Source: Talinum fruticosum (lineage: Eukaryota; Streptophyta; Magnoliopsida; Caryophyllales; Talinaceae). Taken from it: a DNA stretch of 64,000 nucleotides. The stretch covers positions 310,001-374,000 of the forward strand of contig JAITYX010000103.1 of NCBI GenBank assembly GCA_021018815.1. The letters run 5' to 3'. The notes beneath the pieces were generated by a model. It searched no databases. It was given only the letters and a program-made list of their open reading frames with translations, and had not been told where the DNA came from. This document shows, piece by piece, positions 1-11,170 of this stretch; positions within the stretch are counted from its first letter, which is position 1; the number at the start of each line of letters is the position of its first letter. A program made the translations under genes and the position numbers.

Positions 1-11
1 CAATTACAAAC

Positions 12-3000
12 ATGGACGGTGATTCGTGGGCTGCTCGCTTATCTTCTGTCTCGAAGCGTTACCAATCTGCTTTCCAAACTCGATCAGGTAATTATCGAAG
101 AATATTGAGAAAAAGTTTAAAAAATCTACCCTTTTATTTTGTGTATTTGTTGTTTTATTAGGTAATTTTGGTTTATTAGGGATTGCGGATGTGTTTATGG
201 GATTCGAGGAAATTGATGGGGAGGATGATATAAGGGAGGAGTTTCCATGCCCGTTTTGTGCGGATTATTTCGACATTGTTGGACTGTGCTGCCACATTGA
301 CGATGAACATCCCACCGAGGCCAAAAACGGGGTAATGAATCAATTCTCTCTCCTATTTGTTCAGTCGCTTTTTGATTGTTTTTTATGGTGAAAGATAGAA
401 TTTTTCTTTTAAGGTATCAATTTGTTAGGTTGCCAAAAGTGTCGATTTTTTGATATTGCTAACCTAGTGGAAACTGGGAAGTTATGCCATATTCGTAGTT
501 GTGGGTTTTGTTCTTTTTCTCTGTTGAAAATTGGATATGAAAATTCAAAGAATCTAGAGAAAATATTAGAGCCACTAAGTCGATTGTTCTCCTAAATACC
601 TGAAATCTATCGGAAGTTTCTGATATATAGAATTTGTGAGGCAGCAAATTATGAAGTTTATGAACCAAACTACAGAAAAATTGTTCAAGGATTGAAAAAG
701 AGGTGAGAGAAAATTTGGTGGTTTGATATAATGGCAGTAGTTAGTGACGCAGGTATCATATTTCTATGATGTTGATTGGCTTCTATGACTAAGTTGTAGA
801 TGTGTGCTACTTTTTTACTTGAACAAACGAATGGCAATAGAACTTCGTAGAGGAAGTTTTTATTAAATGCATGAAGTTTTCAACGACATGCGTGAGCTTT
901 TCTGGAAATTGTGCTAGGATGTGCGGATAGGAGATTTCAGATTTTCCTGCTTGCATCGCATGTCTGAGTCTTCTTCTTTTTGCCTGTTATTACTAATGGT
1001 GAACAATGTTGTTTTCTAGGTTTTTAAAGGTGTCTTATTTCAGTAATAGGTTTGAGTTATGGAGACCCTTATCGAAATGTTTTGGGCTATGGGAAGGGAT
1101 TGTAAGCTGGTATAGATTGTAGGTCGAACGGATAGAAGTTCGTTATTGGGATTCAGGACATCAAACTTAACTTGATAATCAGATCATGAACTTAATATCA
1201 TTTTAATGTATTTTAGTGTTTTATCGAAAAGGAATTGATCCTACTTTCAGAACATTGAGCTTGGTAAACGCTAAACTTTTGCAAAAACAGCAGGAGTATT
1301 GTATTTGATGATGCGTTTCCTATGAATGAAACGAGGAAGCTTGTTGATGATATCTTTGCAGCAGGCACATAGCAATTTTTATGCATATGTTAATGGAGCT
1401 GATTTTATGATATATTCAAGTTGGGATTTGAAATACATTGGTTCAAAATATGCTCGAAAACAAAGAAACCATCATGTCAAATTAATCTATAACTCCACGT
1501 GCAGTTATGGGAGGATGGAAAAATATTCATTTCTCAAGAAGCTGTCGCTTGTTCAGTTGTTTCCTTCTCATAATATGCATGGCCCTAAATAGAGTACAAT
1601 GACTTCTACAATATCAGTGTAGAATTTCTACAGAAAGGGAGGCAACGATCGTGCTTGGGTATATTGAAAAATATTTGCTAGAGGATTGTTGGCTCAAGTG
1701 CGGGCTGAAAAAAGTGAGAATTGAAACAAGCATGCTTATTGTGAGTTTGGAGACTCTTAGTAGTCTCTCACTGAGTTAGGGTTGGCTATTGTATGGATCT
1801 GCGGCTTTGTATCATAATTGTAGATGTTCTATGCTAGTTCTCTCCATCCCGTAGTCTTCTGTTCATGAAGGGTTCAGTTGATGTTTCTTTTTATTTTTTC
1901 ACTTCTGGTGTTTGTCCTATAATGATTCAGACCCCTCCCCTCCTCCCGAAAAGAAAAAAACAAAACCGAACAAGTTAACGCCAGAAAAACGATTAAAGAA
2001 AATACAATGTATAAGAAGCTGAACATATTAAATCTTTATGATGCTGTGCAGTAGCCATTGCCGTAGGAGGCAATGACTATAACTAGTACAAGCCTGCATT
2101 GGCCTGACCAAAATAGGGTTTAGGGAGGTCGTTTATATAAAACCTTATTCCTTCATTGACAAGCAAAGAGGACATTTTTTTAACAGTAGTTGTATAGGTT
2201 CCAATATTCTAAAAATTTTCTTAAAAAATGCTTAAAAACCCCACTCAACATGTGCTATAAGTGGGATATATGCATCAAAAAAGAGAAGTGAATACGAGCG
2301 ATGATGGAAAATATCTTATCTAATGGGAAAGGTGGCTAGGCATGAAAAGAGAATTCATAAGATTTAAGATGGCTCAGATAAAGCTAGAAGGGGGAACTAA
2401 AAATTGGGACAAAACGGGTAAAGAAGACATCCTGTATAGTGTCAATAATATGAATCCTAGACCATGATGGAGTTCCATAAAGGGTCATGTCTTCATAAAG
2501 ATCCAGTGGGGTTAAGTCATGTCTAATAACCTTGCTTGGATTCTTCTAAGTTTGACCTCTTTTTCCTTGCTCTAAGGTTAATTTCTTTTAGGTTTTAACT
2601 TTTTTTTTTTTTGGGGGGTTGTCAATTAGGAGCGAACTTCACAATATTTGCATTTAACTGATCAATGAATCACATTATAACTATAAGAGGAGCTCAATAA
2701 AAGCAACTGTGTGATTATTTAAGTCTTCATTTCCCTCCTAGCTTGACAATTATGTCCCCTTTGGTTTCAAATCATCTGTGTGATCCATCTTATTGAGCTA
2801 CAATAGAGAGTTGTTACCCTCATCTATGCTTTTGTTGGTTTCTTTCCATTAAAAAGAGTGCTTTTCTGGGGAATTTTTACTTTGAAACCTTGGAGCTTGG
2901 GTAATTTCACTATGGCCTCTGGTTGTTTAACATACTAGCGTGAAGCACCATATCTTGAAAATTTTAGTCATATGGAGTTCTGGAGTCTGCTATTAAATTT

Positions 3001-5479
3001 GCTAAAGTTCCAGTAAAATGACTATGAAAAGTGTCTTTGTTTTATCGGTAAATTAGTATCACATTATTTATTATAGACTGTCCACGGTATGCAAAACTCC
3101 AGCATCTCAATGAATATAGCTATTGTCTATATGCTACTGGCTCAGGACATCCTTCATCTTGATTTAAGTTTGTCTTTGGTAACTGTTGTTTATCTGCAGG
3201 TATGTCCAGTATGTGCTGTGAGGGTGGGAGTTGATATGGTAGCACACATCACTTTGCAACATGGGAAGATATTTAAGATATCCTTTTGGTATTCATTATC
3301 AGCTTAAATTTTTGTGTGACTAAATCAAAATTATCTTTTTTCTTTCTTCTGTATGATGTTAAATGTAATGCCAATAACACTAATCCCAACAAGTAGATAC
3401 CAACCAGAAGGCAGGGGACGAGGACTGTCCTAGAAAATGAGACTGTTCATTTACTTGAAGAGGAAATATATATGACTCCACTGAGAATGTGGAACTTGCT
3501 TTGGGTCTCCAGTTAGTTGTATTTATCAGGGGCGACTGCTTGCCTGAAGGTTATGTGGGAGATTACCAGTGATAAAGCCTTTTAACGCCAATACACTGAT
3601 CCTCTGAGTGGTTTCTTGATAACTTCTTGGTTTCTATATTTCCCTTTAAATTATAAAGTACGATTTTCATTTTTCATGGGTAGGTTAGTGGCAGGCTTGT
3701 CTTATTCTGCATAGGAAGTTTTTTAATACCTTGTTCATTTACTTACTTATGTTGATGTATTGGACATTCCATATATTTTGAATTCCTTGACTCCAGTTCA
3801 CGTGCAGCGTAAGAGGAAATCACGTAAAGGCGGATCACATTCCACACTTTCATTATTGAGAAAAGAACTACGGGAAGGAAACTTGCAGTCCCTTTTTGGG
3901 GGTTCTTCCTGTATTGTATCATCATCCAATGCAGCAGCTGATCCATTGTTGTCATCTTTTATATTGCCTATGGCTGATGATATTCTGAATTCTCAGTCTC
4001 AGTCATCAGCTGATGCAAGCTCTGTAAAGAAAGGGAAGGAGGGAGTATATTAGAAAGGTTGGTATACTCTTTGCTGCATGTTTCCTTTTTGGCATGCATT
4101 TCCTGCTTAACGTGATTCCTGATTACTGTAATAATGGATGATTGTTAACTGCTATTGAAGTCTGGTGAGTGAGATGCTTGATTCATTGTTTATGGTTGGA
4201 ATTTATAAATTAGTTTCTATTTAGATGTAATTGCTCCAACGAGGGTAACAACATGGATGAAGCATGAGCAAAGTTAGCGTTTAACAGTGTGCTTTTAAAT
4301 GCGCTGCTTGAAAAGCTATTGTCCCGGATCTTTCTGAACTTTCTTTATGTGTGGCCGTGTGCTGCTTTGGGAACCTTGGAAACGCAACCTTGTTGGTATG
4401 CTTGAAATGCAAGCTTTTAGTTGGGCTATTTTGCTGTAAATGTGTAGGATTATAAGCTATATAATCTCATGACGAGTGCTGGAAGTTATGGGTACTTCCT
4501 ATGATAAAGAAAGCACTCAAAAGTGACAACAAACAAGCTTGATCATGATGTGTATTGTCACTAAATTGTGCATTAGCTTCCAAAGATACCTAGGTCCTCC
4601 ATGCTCCAGTACTTACGGGCAATCAGTGATTGATATTCGGTTGAACCCTTAAAAAAATCAGCAGTTGATAAATTCATCCGTTTCCTAAAATAACATCAAT
4701 ACTAAGATTATTGCTTGGTGAGTGGCCTCTTTATTCATTATGATCATTATTTGTGAATCTATATATTGGTTGGCACATCCAATATGTGTAACATGGTGTC
4801 TACAGTTACTTTAACTTATATCGGCATTGCCACATTGACAAGTTACAAGACATACTATCTCAAAATATGACTAGCATGGAAATATACCGTCAAAGAAACA
4901 TGGAAACTTAAGCAAAAATTTGGATATCTTGACAAGGCTAAGGAATGAAATGCTACCATTAAAGGAAAGTGGACGTTAGAGCAGGCGGTTTTGATAGCGA
5001 TAGCAAATTGTTATGCAGGTGTAGAATCTAAAGGAAATTATCGTTTTGGCTGAAACCGTATGGGAAAATAATCTGCTGTAATGCTGTATCATGTATGCCC
5101 CTTTTTCCCTGGCCAACCGGGGGGTTCCTATTCATGTGACTGTGAACAGGAGTCATGTGGTTTGCTGGAACTTTGTTGGGATGCTGATGTTTCAATTGCT
5201 GGTTAGCTTAACGGTGATTCTCCTGTCTGTCCGAATGTGATCTATGAATGGGTCGGTTGTCTCCCGGATGGTGAATCTGTAATTACTGCAAATTTTCTGT
5301 ATCTTATCCCTGGTGTCAGTGAGTCATATGTAGTCCTTGAATGGAACCTGATATATTTTGGTGGTGACAGGAATATGCAATCACCTCCCTTGTCAATCAA
5401 GGATCAAGAAGAGAGGACAAGGAGATCTGGATTTGCTCAGGGTTTGCTGTTGTCCACCATTTTCGAAGACAAGTTATGA
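12..5479 (+). CDS. Di19 family (drought-induced 19) zinc-binding protein
   Basis: Exons 12-87, 180-331, 3200-3277, 3802-4057 and 5371-5479 encode a protein of about 223 residues, the usual Di19 length. Seen: an N-terminus starting MDGDSWAARL, a first Cys/His cluster (C49, C52, C62, C63, H64, H69), a second (C78, C81, H92, H97), a basic RKRKSRKGG patch that resembles a nuclear localisation signal, an SLFGGSS block, and a C-terminal block ending GLLLSTIFEDKL. The family is known for nuclear, stress-linked transcriptional roles in drought and salt responses; its partners cannot be read here. Intron 3 (3278-3801) is an AT-AC U12 intron and intron 2 is unusually long (2.9 kb). The last exon is in frame only if one base is restored in the purine tract 4028-4045; as assembled, translation stops at 4051-4053 and loses the conserved C-terminus. 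Only 11 bases of leader lie inside the window. Family call is firm; which paralogue is not. Confidence 0.93.
332..3199 (+). other. Long intron 2 of the Di19 gene
   Basis: A GT-AG intron of 2,868 nt between the two zinc-binding clusters. It contains only short open frames with no recognisable protein. It holds a T13-G6 tract near 2600-2620 that resembles an inverted retroposon tail (C-run followed by A-run on the minus strand). Nothing else was recognised. Confidence 0.7.
3278..3801 (+). other. AT-AC U12-type (minor spliceosome) intron in Di19
   Basis: The intron starts ATATCCTTTT, matching the U12 5' splice site consensus. It carries TTCCTTGAC at 3783-3791, matching the U12 branch site, and ends in AC at 3800-3801, 11 nt after the branch A at 3790. 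Joining AAG (3275-3277) to GTG (3802) gives IFKVQRKRKS, which aligns without a gap with the IFK-xx-RKRK stretch known in Di19 proteins. No GT-AG pair nearby gives this product. Confidence 0.9.
4028..4045 (+). other. Apparent 1-base deletion in Di19 exon 4
   Basis: The frame entering this purine-rich tract stops at 4051-4053. The frame leaving it reads SILER and joins in phase to the conserved last exon at 5371. None of the donors present (after 4023, 4044 or 4057) gives the required phase with the assembled sequence. The spliced length of 671 nt becomes 672 (224 codons) with one added base. Most likely an assembly indel in the A/G run; a real truncating allele is the alternative. Confidence 0.75.
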
Positions 5480-6666
5480 AGATAATGTGGGTGCATTCCG
5501 GTTCTGGGTTTGCAGAGGGTGATGGAGGGCACCGGTTTGTTTGTAGTGAAAATGCAAATGTATGAAATGAATTCCTAGAATAATATGTTTTAGGAATAAG
5601 TGTAATTTATAATAAGTATTCAATCTAGCTGTATGTTGTTCAGACAAATGTAATCTTTGTTATAGTTTTCACCACCTTGGGTAATTGAAGATGAAAATAA
5701 AGAAAAAGAGAGAGATGCTGCTTTCTTCTGTGTCTTATTGTTGTAACCCTATTTATGTTTTTTTTTTTTTTGGGGGGTGTTCAAGAGATTGCGAGACCTC
5801 TTATGGGGCATGTCAGTGAGTTTGCTGTTGGCTTATGCATATGAAATGGAATATGAACTCCTAGACTTTGAAGTTCTCATTCAATAATCGTTTTCATTGG
5901 GTTGTAACTTGGTTTATTAAAATCTTAAAAAGTAGAAAAGATGTAACTTCATCAAAGAAAGATCATTCATGATAATACGGCCTAATAATAGGTCCCGTTA
6001 GGCCTAGTAAGATTAAGAGAAATTTAGATATCAAAAAAAATTATATATAATAATATTTACTATAAAATAATTTTAGCATAACTTTATTAGGCCCCGTTAG
6101 GCCTAGTAAGATTCAGAGAGATTTAGATATCAGAAAAAAATTATATATAATAATATTTACTATAAAATAATTTTAGCATAACTTTATACCCGCCTTATTT
6201 GGAGAGATTTAAGTATAAACAACCTTACCCTGCAAGCAAAGAAAATTTATATATAATAATGTTTCCTATAAATTAATTTAGCATTACTTTGTGAGTGAAT
6301 TTTTCCCACAAGAAAAGAGAGCTTGGTATTCGAACTCAAAAGAGGTGAAACACAAGGTCAAAAAATGTATGCAATAATGAATGAGAACCTTCAGTGACAT
6401 TATGTGATGAGCTTCTAAATGTAGGGATACAAAGTCATTAGTGAAAATGGAGAAATTCACTCCCAAGACATAAATACACAATTTGCTGAAGGCCTAGGAG
6501 AGAGGAGATTGACTTCAATTTGGAAGAATTATTCCTACCAACATAGACAAAATGAAGAGAATCCTACCCTAATCTAAAAATTTAAAAACAAAAAAAGTCT
6601 AAACAGGGGGAAAAGAAACTGTAATTGTTCAAAAATAGCTCCCATTCCCCCTAAAATGTGTGAACA
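5480..6666. other. Convergent intergenic region: Di19 3' UTR and tandem repeat
   Basis: The Di19 3' UTR probably runs to about 5690-5730; an AATAAA-like signal lies near 5695-5700. A poly-T/G6 tract follows at about 5757-5777. The rest is AT-rich DNA with the 99-bp tandem repeat described separately, up to the 3' end of the minus-strand RING/PHD gene. Confidence 0.6.
5991..6187. repeat. 99-bp tandem duplication
   Basis: Two copies start at 5991 and 6090. Both begin with GGYCCCGTTAGGCCTAGTAAG and run through a TTATATATAATAATATTTAC segment to AGCATAACTTTAT, with only a few differences. A diverged partial third copy of the AT-rich part lies at about 6241-6290. The unit is not coding and was not recognised as a named family. 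Confidence 0.85.
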
Positions 6667-9600
6667 TCAATGTCTAAAATGCAACCAATTTGGCCCCAAT
6701 GTTATGTCCATCATCCTCTTGACTATATCTTTGGCAAAATTCTCAAAACAAGTTAAGCAACAACCACCCAACGGACTCATCTCTACATTGGTCAATCTCT
6801 CGACATGTAGACAAAATGGAAGTTGTACTTCATAACTGTCGAGCCTTCGGGGTTCTAGCCCATATGCCACCATAATAGTGTCAGCTGATCTCTTTGAAAT
6901 GTCTGTGTAAATATCATGACCTGCAACCAAACATAAATCATTTGATTGATGCTTTTTGTCTTGAAAAAAGGAAACCATATGCACCCTCAAGTCGAGCACA
7001 TCTATCACGATTACATAGTTTTGGTAATGCATAACTGAAGGGTAATTTTTTTAGTTAAATAACCTAATACAACCAAACGCAGTAAGGGAAACACGGTTAC
7101 AAATTCGTGTGTTACAGGGTTGATTACAACCAGCCAAACAAGCTAAACCTTGTGTCAAGCACTCAATAGTCTAAAGTGGGCATGGACACACAAAAGATTC
7201 CAAAAACGAATTGAGTCCAACAAAGCAAAACCTCAACTCATTTTGGATAAATAGATGCGCTGGAGTCTGAATGGATTTATCCAGTTAGACTCACATGGTG
7301 CTGAACATAAATATGTTGTCATGATCACCAAGTGGATTTCTTTTCTTTTGTAGCTTTCACACTCATTGAAGCTTGCAACCCCTTTGTCTTCATTTTTTTT
7401 TTTTGGAGGGGGGCTACTTATGTCATGGGGCAGCATCAAGGAACTACAGGTTTACAAGTTCCTCTATGAAGCACCAAAAGCAGTTGGCAAAGATGCACTG
7501 ACAACTTCCCTATCACATCAAAACATTAATGCCAAACAAAAAGCTGGTAACAATACAGGAGTCAGGATTCAACTGATGGTCATACGAGAACATTGCTACC
7601 TACAGTCACATAACATAATGCGGTATAAAGGCAAAGAACACGGAATCAACTTACCCAGGTTCATATCTCGAGACAAGCTCTTCAGTTCTCTCTTTACTAT
7701 TGAATGTACTTGTTGCTTAACCATATTAGTATGGTTCTCACCCCTGTCAAGTGAAGGAGCTGCACAGAAGTCAGGCCCAAAGCTTGATCTACTGGCACAC
7801 GGGGAAGTTGCTCACTACTTGACATCTGAGCCTGACTGACGCCCAAATTAATACCACCCAGGCCATTCCACTGTGTATGGCTATAAGCTGAGCCATCTAC
7901 AGAAGTTGAGCCTTGACCTACCTGTCCTACCAGATCACCAAGCCTTCCAGAAACAGGATCCCTATTTTCTACATTGTAAGGAAGATTTTCTTGCAATCTA
8001 TCTACATGATAAGCATTACGCGAGGTCCCTACATCTGTAACTCCATTATGATGGAATGTCGAATTAACTCCAACACCAAGCAAAGAGCGCAAAGTATCAA
8101 CATCAGCTCCTGCTGGCATATGGTTTAATCTATTATAGATAAATCTATGTATTCGATGCTGCATTCTCCTTCTTGTAAACACAGTACTTGCACCCCCTGT
8201 CCCTGAAGCTGGAGATGTAGTTTGAAAACTTCCACCTGAGTATCTTGGGGAAGAAAGAAACCCATTTCCTTGACTAAGTGGTGTTTCAGGAATTGTCACA
8301 TTAAGATCTATTTCTGCCATGTTCTCATAAGTAGATGAAGAATCACCACTTGCCCTTTGATCAGGAGTGATATCTAGAGGTTGAGAATGTGAGGATCCAA
8401 GGGCAGCTGGTCTGCAACCATCACAGTACCAATTACCTTCAGGAACTTCTCGACCAAGACCAACACAATAAGTGTGGGCAGGTGAATCACAGAGATCACA
8501 TAGTAGCATGAGGTCATCATCCCCGCCTTGATGGCACTCTGTACAGATAACATTTTCATAAGGATTGAGAAAGTCTCTAAGTTCCTCTTCAGAAGGTTGA
8601 TACACCTGTGTGCAACAAAAATGTCTAAGCTAAATCAACAAATTGCAGGGAGGAGGAGGTTCAACAAATGAAAAATAAAAAAGGGTATGTAATAGTTCTT
8701 CACAAATTGGTAAAAGAAGAGTGTAAAGACGTCATATTCATCTGAGTACTTCTATAGCCTCAAGACAATAGCTAACAGTACCTGGTCACGCTCAGGAACC
8801 TGTATCACCACATTCCTCAGATCAAATGCTTTGACACATCTTGCCGGCTTGCTGATTGTGACAAACCTCTGTTTGCAAAGTGGGCAACGAGATTCCACTT
8901 TTGACCATTCCATAATACAAGCAAAACAGAAATAATGGCTACAACAGTTCAGCGTTCCACGGATGGTGTTCTTTCCCTCTTCTGTTAAACAAATACCACA
9001 GACAGGCTTTCCAACATCATTCTTTGTCTCCTCTGCCTTCTCTTTACCCTTTTTGACAGGAGTTTTTCTCGGTTCACAAGGCACTGAATCTTCTTGGACT
9101 CTCCTTGCACTCCTTAAGTTAGTTGCCAAACTTCTGCAAATCTCATTGGCCTCTCTGACCTGTTCCCGTTCTTCCTCAGATATAGTGAACTCATAGTCAG
9201 ATGATTCTGAGCAAGAATCAGAATCCGATACAACCGTTGCTCTTTTCTTTTTGTCAAGCGGTGTGTTCCTATTCCTACCCCTCAAAATAGGAACCTTCTC
9301 AATGAAGTCTTCATCACCACAAGGCTTTGCCTTCCTCCTAAGACTTCTAGTTTTTTACGTTTCTTCGTAACAGGTTTCCTTACAGCCTTGGCACTTGTCT
9401 TTGCTTGATGTTTTTTGGCAGCACTTCTCCTCACCAATGTCGTCCTCCCTCTTTTCTTGGTTTTCACCCTTGGCGGTCGGAACGCTTCTTCCTCCTCCAA
9501 AGATTCAATCTCATCTGGTGTAAATTCCTCATCAGATGTAAGCTCATAATCATCATCATCTAAGTCTTCATCATCTTTACTTGCAACTTTTCTTCTCTTA

Positions 9601-9690
9601 TTCGCCTTTTTTATCCCATTTTTCTTAGATCTTGCAGATCTCTTTCGAGCTGTTGACCTTACAATCGTTCTCCACTCTTCTTCCCCATCA

Positions 9691-9722
<32 letters not shown>

Positions 9723-9905
9723 ATCAAAGCAACTTTCTTCTTCTGAAGCATCTCCAACCAAGGAATCCAACTCATCAGATTGTTCATCTACTTCATCAAC
9801 TTCTTCTGCCACATAGTCCTCATCTGAATCCTCAGAATCCTTACTTTTCACATGAACATGCTGACTGCTGCTACGCTTCAAGCCACTCCTCACTCCCCTC
9901 CCCAT
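6667..9905 (-). CDS. RING finger plus PHD finger protein, probable chromatin-linked E3 ligase
   Basis: Exons 9905-8782, 8605-7655 and 6920-6667 encode about 776 residues. Seen in order: a Ser/acidic N-terminus with a run of Glu (coding CTC/TTC repeats at 9695-9725), a Lys/Arg-rich stretch with likely nuclear localisation signals, a RING finger (about C303-C344; CGIC, CSHYFCFACI and CPLC), a PHD finger directly after the first splice junction (C396, C399, C411, C414, H419, C422, C436, C439; C4HC3), a long Ser/Gly/Thr-rich linker, and a C-terminal Cys-containing tail (GGCCLTCFENFAKDIV). The combination matches plant nuclear RING/PHD proteins such as Arabidopsis At3g05670 (from memory). RING fingers usually recruit E2 enzymes and PHD fingers read histone tails; neither activity is shown here. 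Two missing bases (near 9351-9356 and 7776-7787) break the frame as assembled; with both restored the CDS is 777 codons including stop. Confidence 0.9.
7776..7787 (-). other. Apparent 1-base deletion in RING/PHD exon 2
   Basis: The upstream frame reads VPVDQALG and then meets a stop at 7697-7699. The other frame reads GPDFCAAPSLDRGEN and continues to the donor at 7655 in the phase required by the last exon. One missing base near AAGCTTTGGG on the coding strand explains both. Confidence 0.75.
9351..9356 (-). other. Apparent 1-base deletion in a homopolymer, RING/PHD exon 1
   Basis: On the coding strand this is an A6 run after KKR codons. One more A lets the upstream lysine-rich frame continue into RSLRRKAKPCGDEDF and on to the RING finger; without it the frame ends at 9282-9284. 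Typical homopolymer-length error. Confidence 0.8.
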
Positions 9906-11170
9906 CTGCCAGTCCTCAAAGATGGTGAAAGAAGCCCAATTTCAATCAGGAAAAAATCAATGTTTAGAACAAATTTCAAGATACATGAATCAGATGCAAT
10001 CAATCTAAACCAAAGCAATTATAAGTCTGAATTCCCCAATTTAATGCCAAGCTGGATAAAGTTGAAATTTTCTGATAAATCGCGTCAGAAGTCCTGCGAA
10101 CAAAAAATCATGTGCACACCTTTAAAATCACTAGCAATACACCAAGGAAGTAACTGCAGCATATGAGTATATGACCCAAATTGAGATTTAATTATTTGAC
10201 ATTTCACAGAAAAGTTGGACAAATTTAAGAGAGTATCCATAATAAAACTAAACATATGGCCAATGCAAGCGAACCTACTATTTCCAAATAGTCAGATCTA
10301 ATATATTAGTGATTGTTCCTCTAGCTTGATTAATCAAATTGTCAGCTAAATTGGAAACAAATCACCCACCTCATGTAATCCCAATAACTTCTTGACCAAA
10401 ATTTATTCCCAGTAACTTAATTTTACAATCAGCCTCAGCCACCAGATTCCTGAAAGGCGATCCCTATTCTAAAACAACAGCACAAGACAAAAGTCTAACA
10501 ATCCAGCAAAGAAATAACGAGAAAACCCTAGATCACTCAAGCACAATCATTTGCTTCATTTCTAAGCTTAGTTCATACAACCTAATTCGGTTTAACAAGC
10601 AATTCCCTCAAGCTAATTACCATTTCACCATCCCCATCAATCTCAATTAAAACACAAAAGGTTCAATTCTAATCTCTGAGATGCAAAAGCTCAATTAATC
10701 CTGCGATGAAACATCAAATAATGAATGGCATACAAATCTGCATCAATCCTGAGCTTAATTAATTAAGAACAACAAAAATTGACCATACCAAACAGAAATT
10801 CAAGAACAACCCTCAACTAATCCATGCAAATTCACCTTGCCCAGAAGGAGAGATTCAACCAAAACCCAGAGAAATCCACTAACCCAACAAAAACCACCAA
10901 CCCAGAAAAATCAAATTAAACATCACAGGAAAAAAATATACAAACAGAAATATGAAAAGGGCATGATGCAAATCCAGAACCCATGTAGGGCTCAAAGGGC
11001 CCTCAAAAAAATCCTCGATTTAAATGCTTTTTAAAGAGGGAAATTAGGAGATAAAAATTGACGTTTGAGGAGAGAGAAAATTTGGGTACCTCTGAGAGGA
11101 GATGGAAAGCAACGAACCAAAGCCGAAGAGAGAAATTTTATTTGTTTCGGTGAGAGAAATTTTATAGGAG
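9906..11170 (-). other. Probable 5' leader and 1.2-kb leader intron of the RING/PHD gene
   Basis: On the minus strand the start codon is immediately preceded by a good 3' splice site (GGCAG before ATG, 9906-9907). A fitting donor (GAG followed by GTACCC) lies at 11090/11089, next to a short leader at about 11091-11170. The region between has no recognisable coding content. Inference from splice signals only. Confidence 0.5.

Noticed and set aside
6284..6481. 65-codon minus-strand frame downstream of the RING/PHD gene
   Set aside because: It lies in the tandem-repeat/3' UTR region, is hydrophobic low-complexity, and is not linked to the last exon by splice signals.
7366..7839. 157-codon plus-strand open frame over the RING/PHD gene
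   Set aside because: It is antisense to the last part of exon 2 and the following intron, starts in a poly-T tract, and shows no family similarity.
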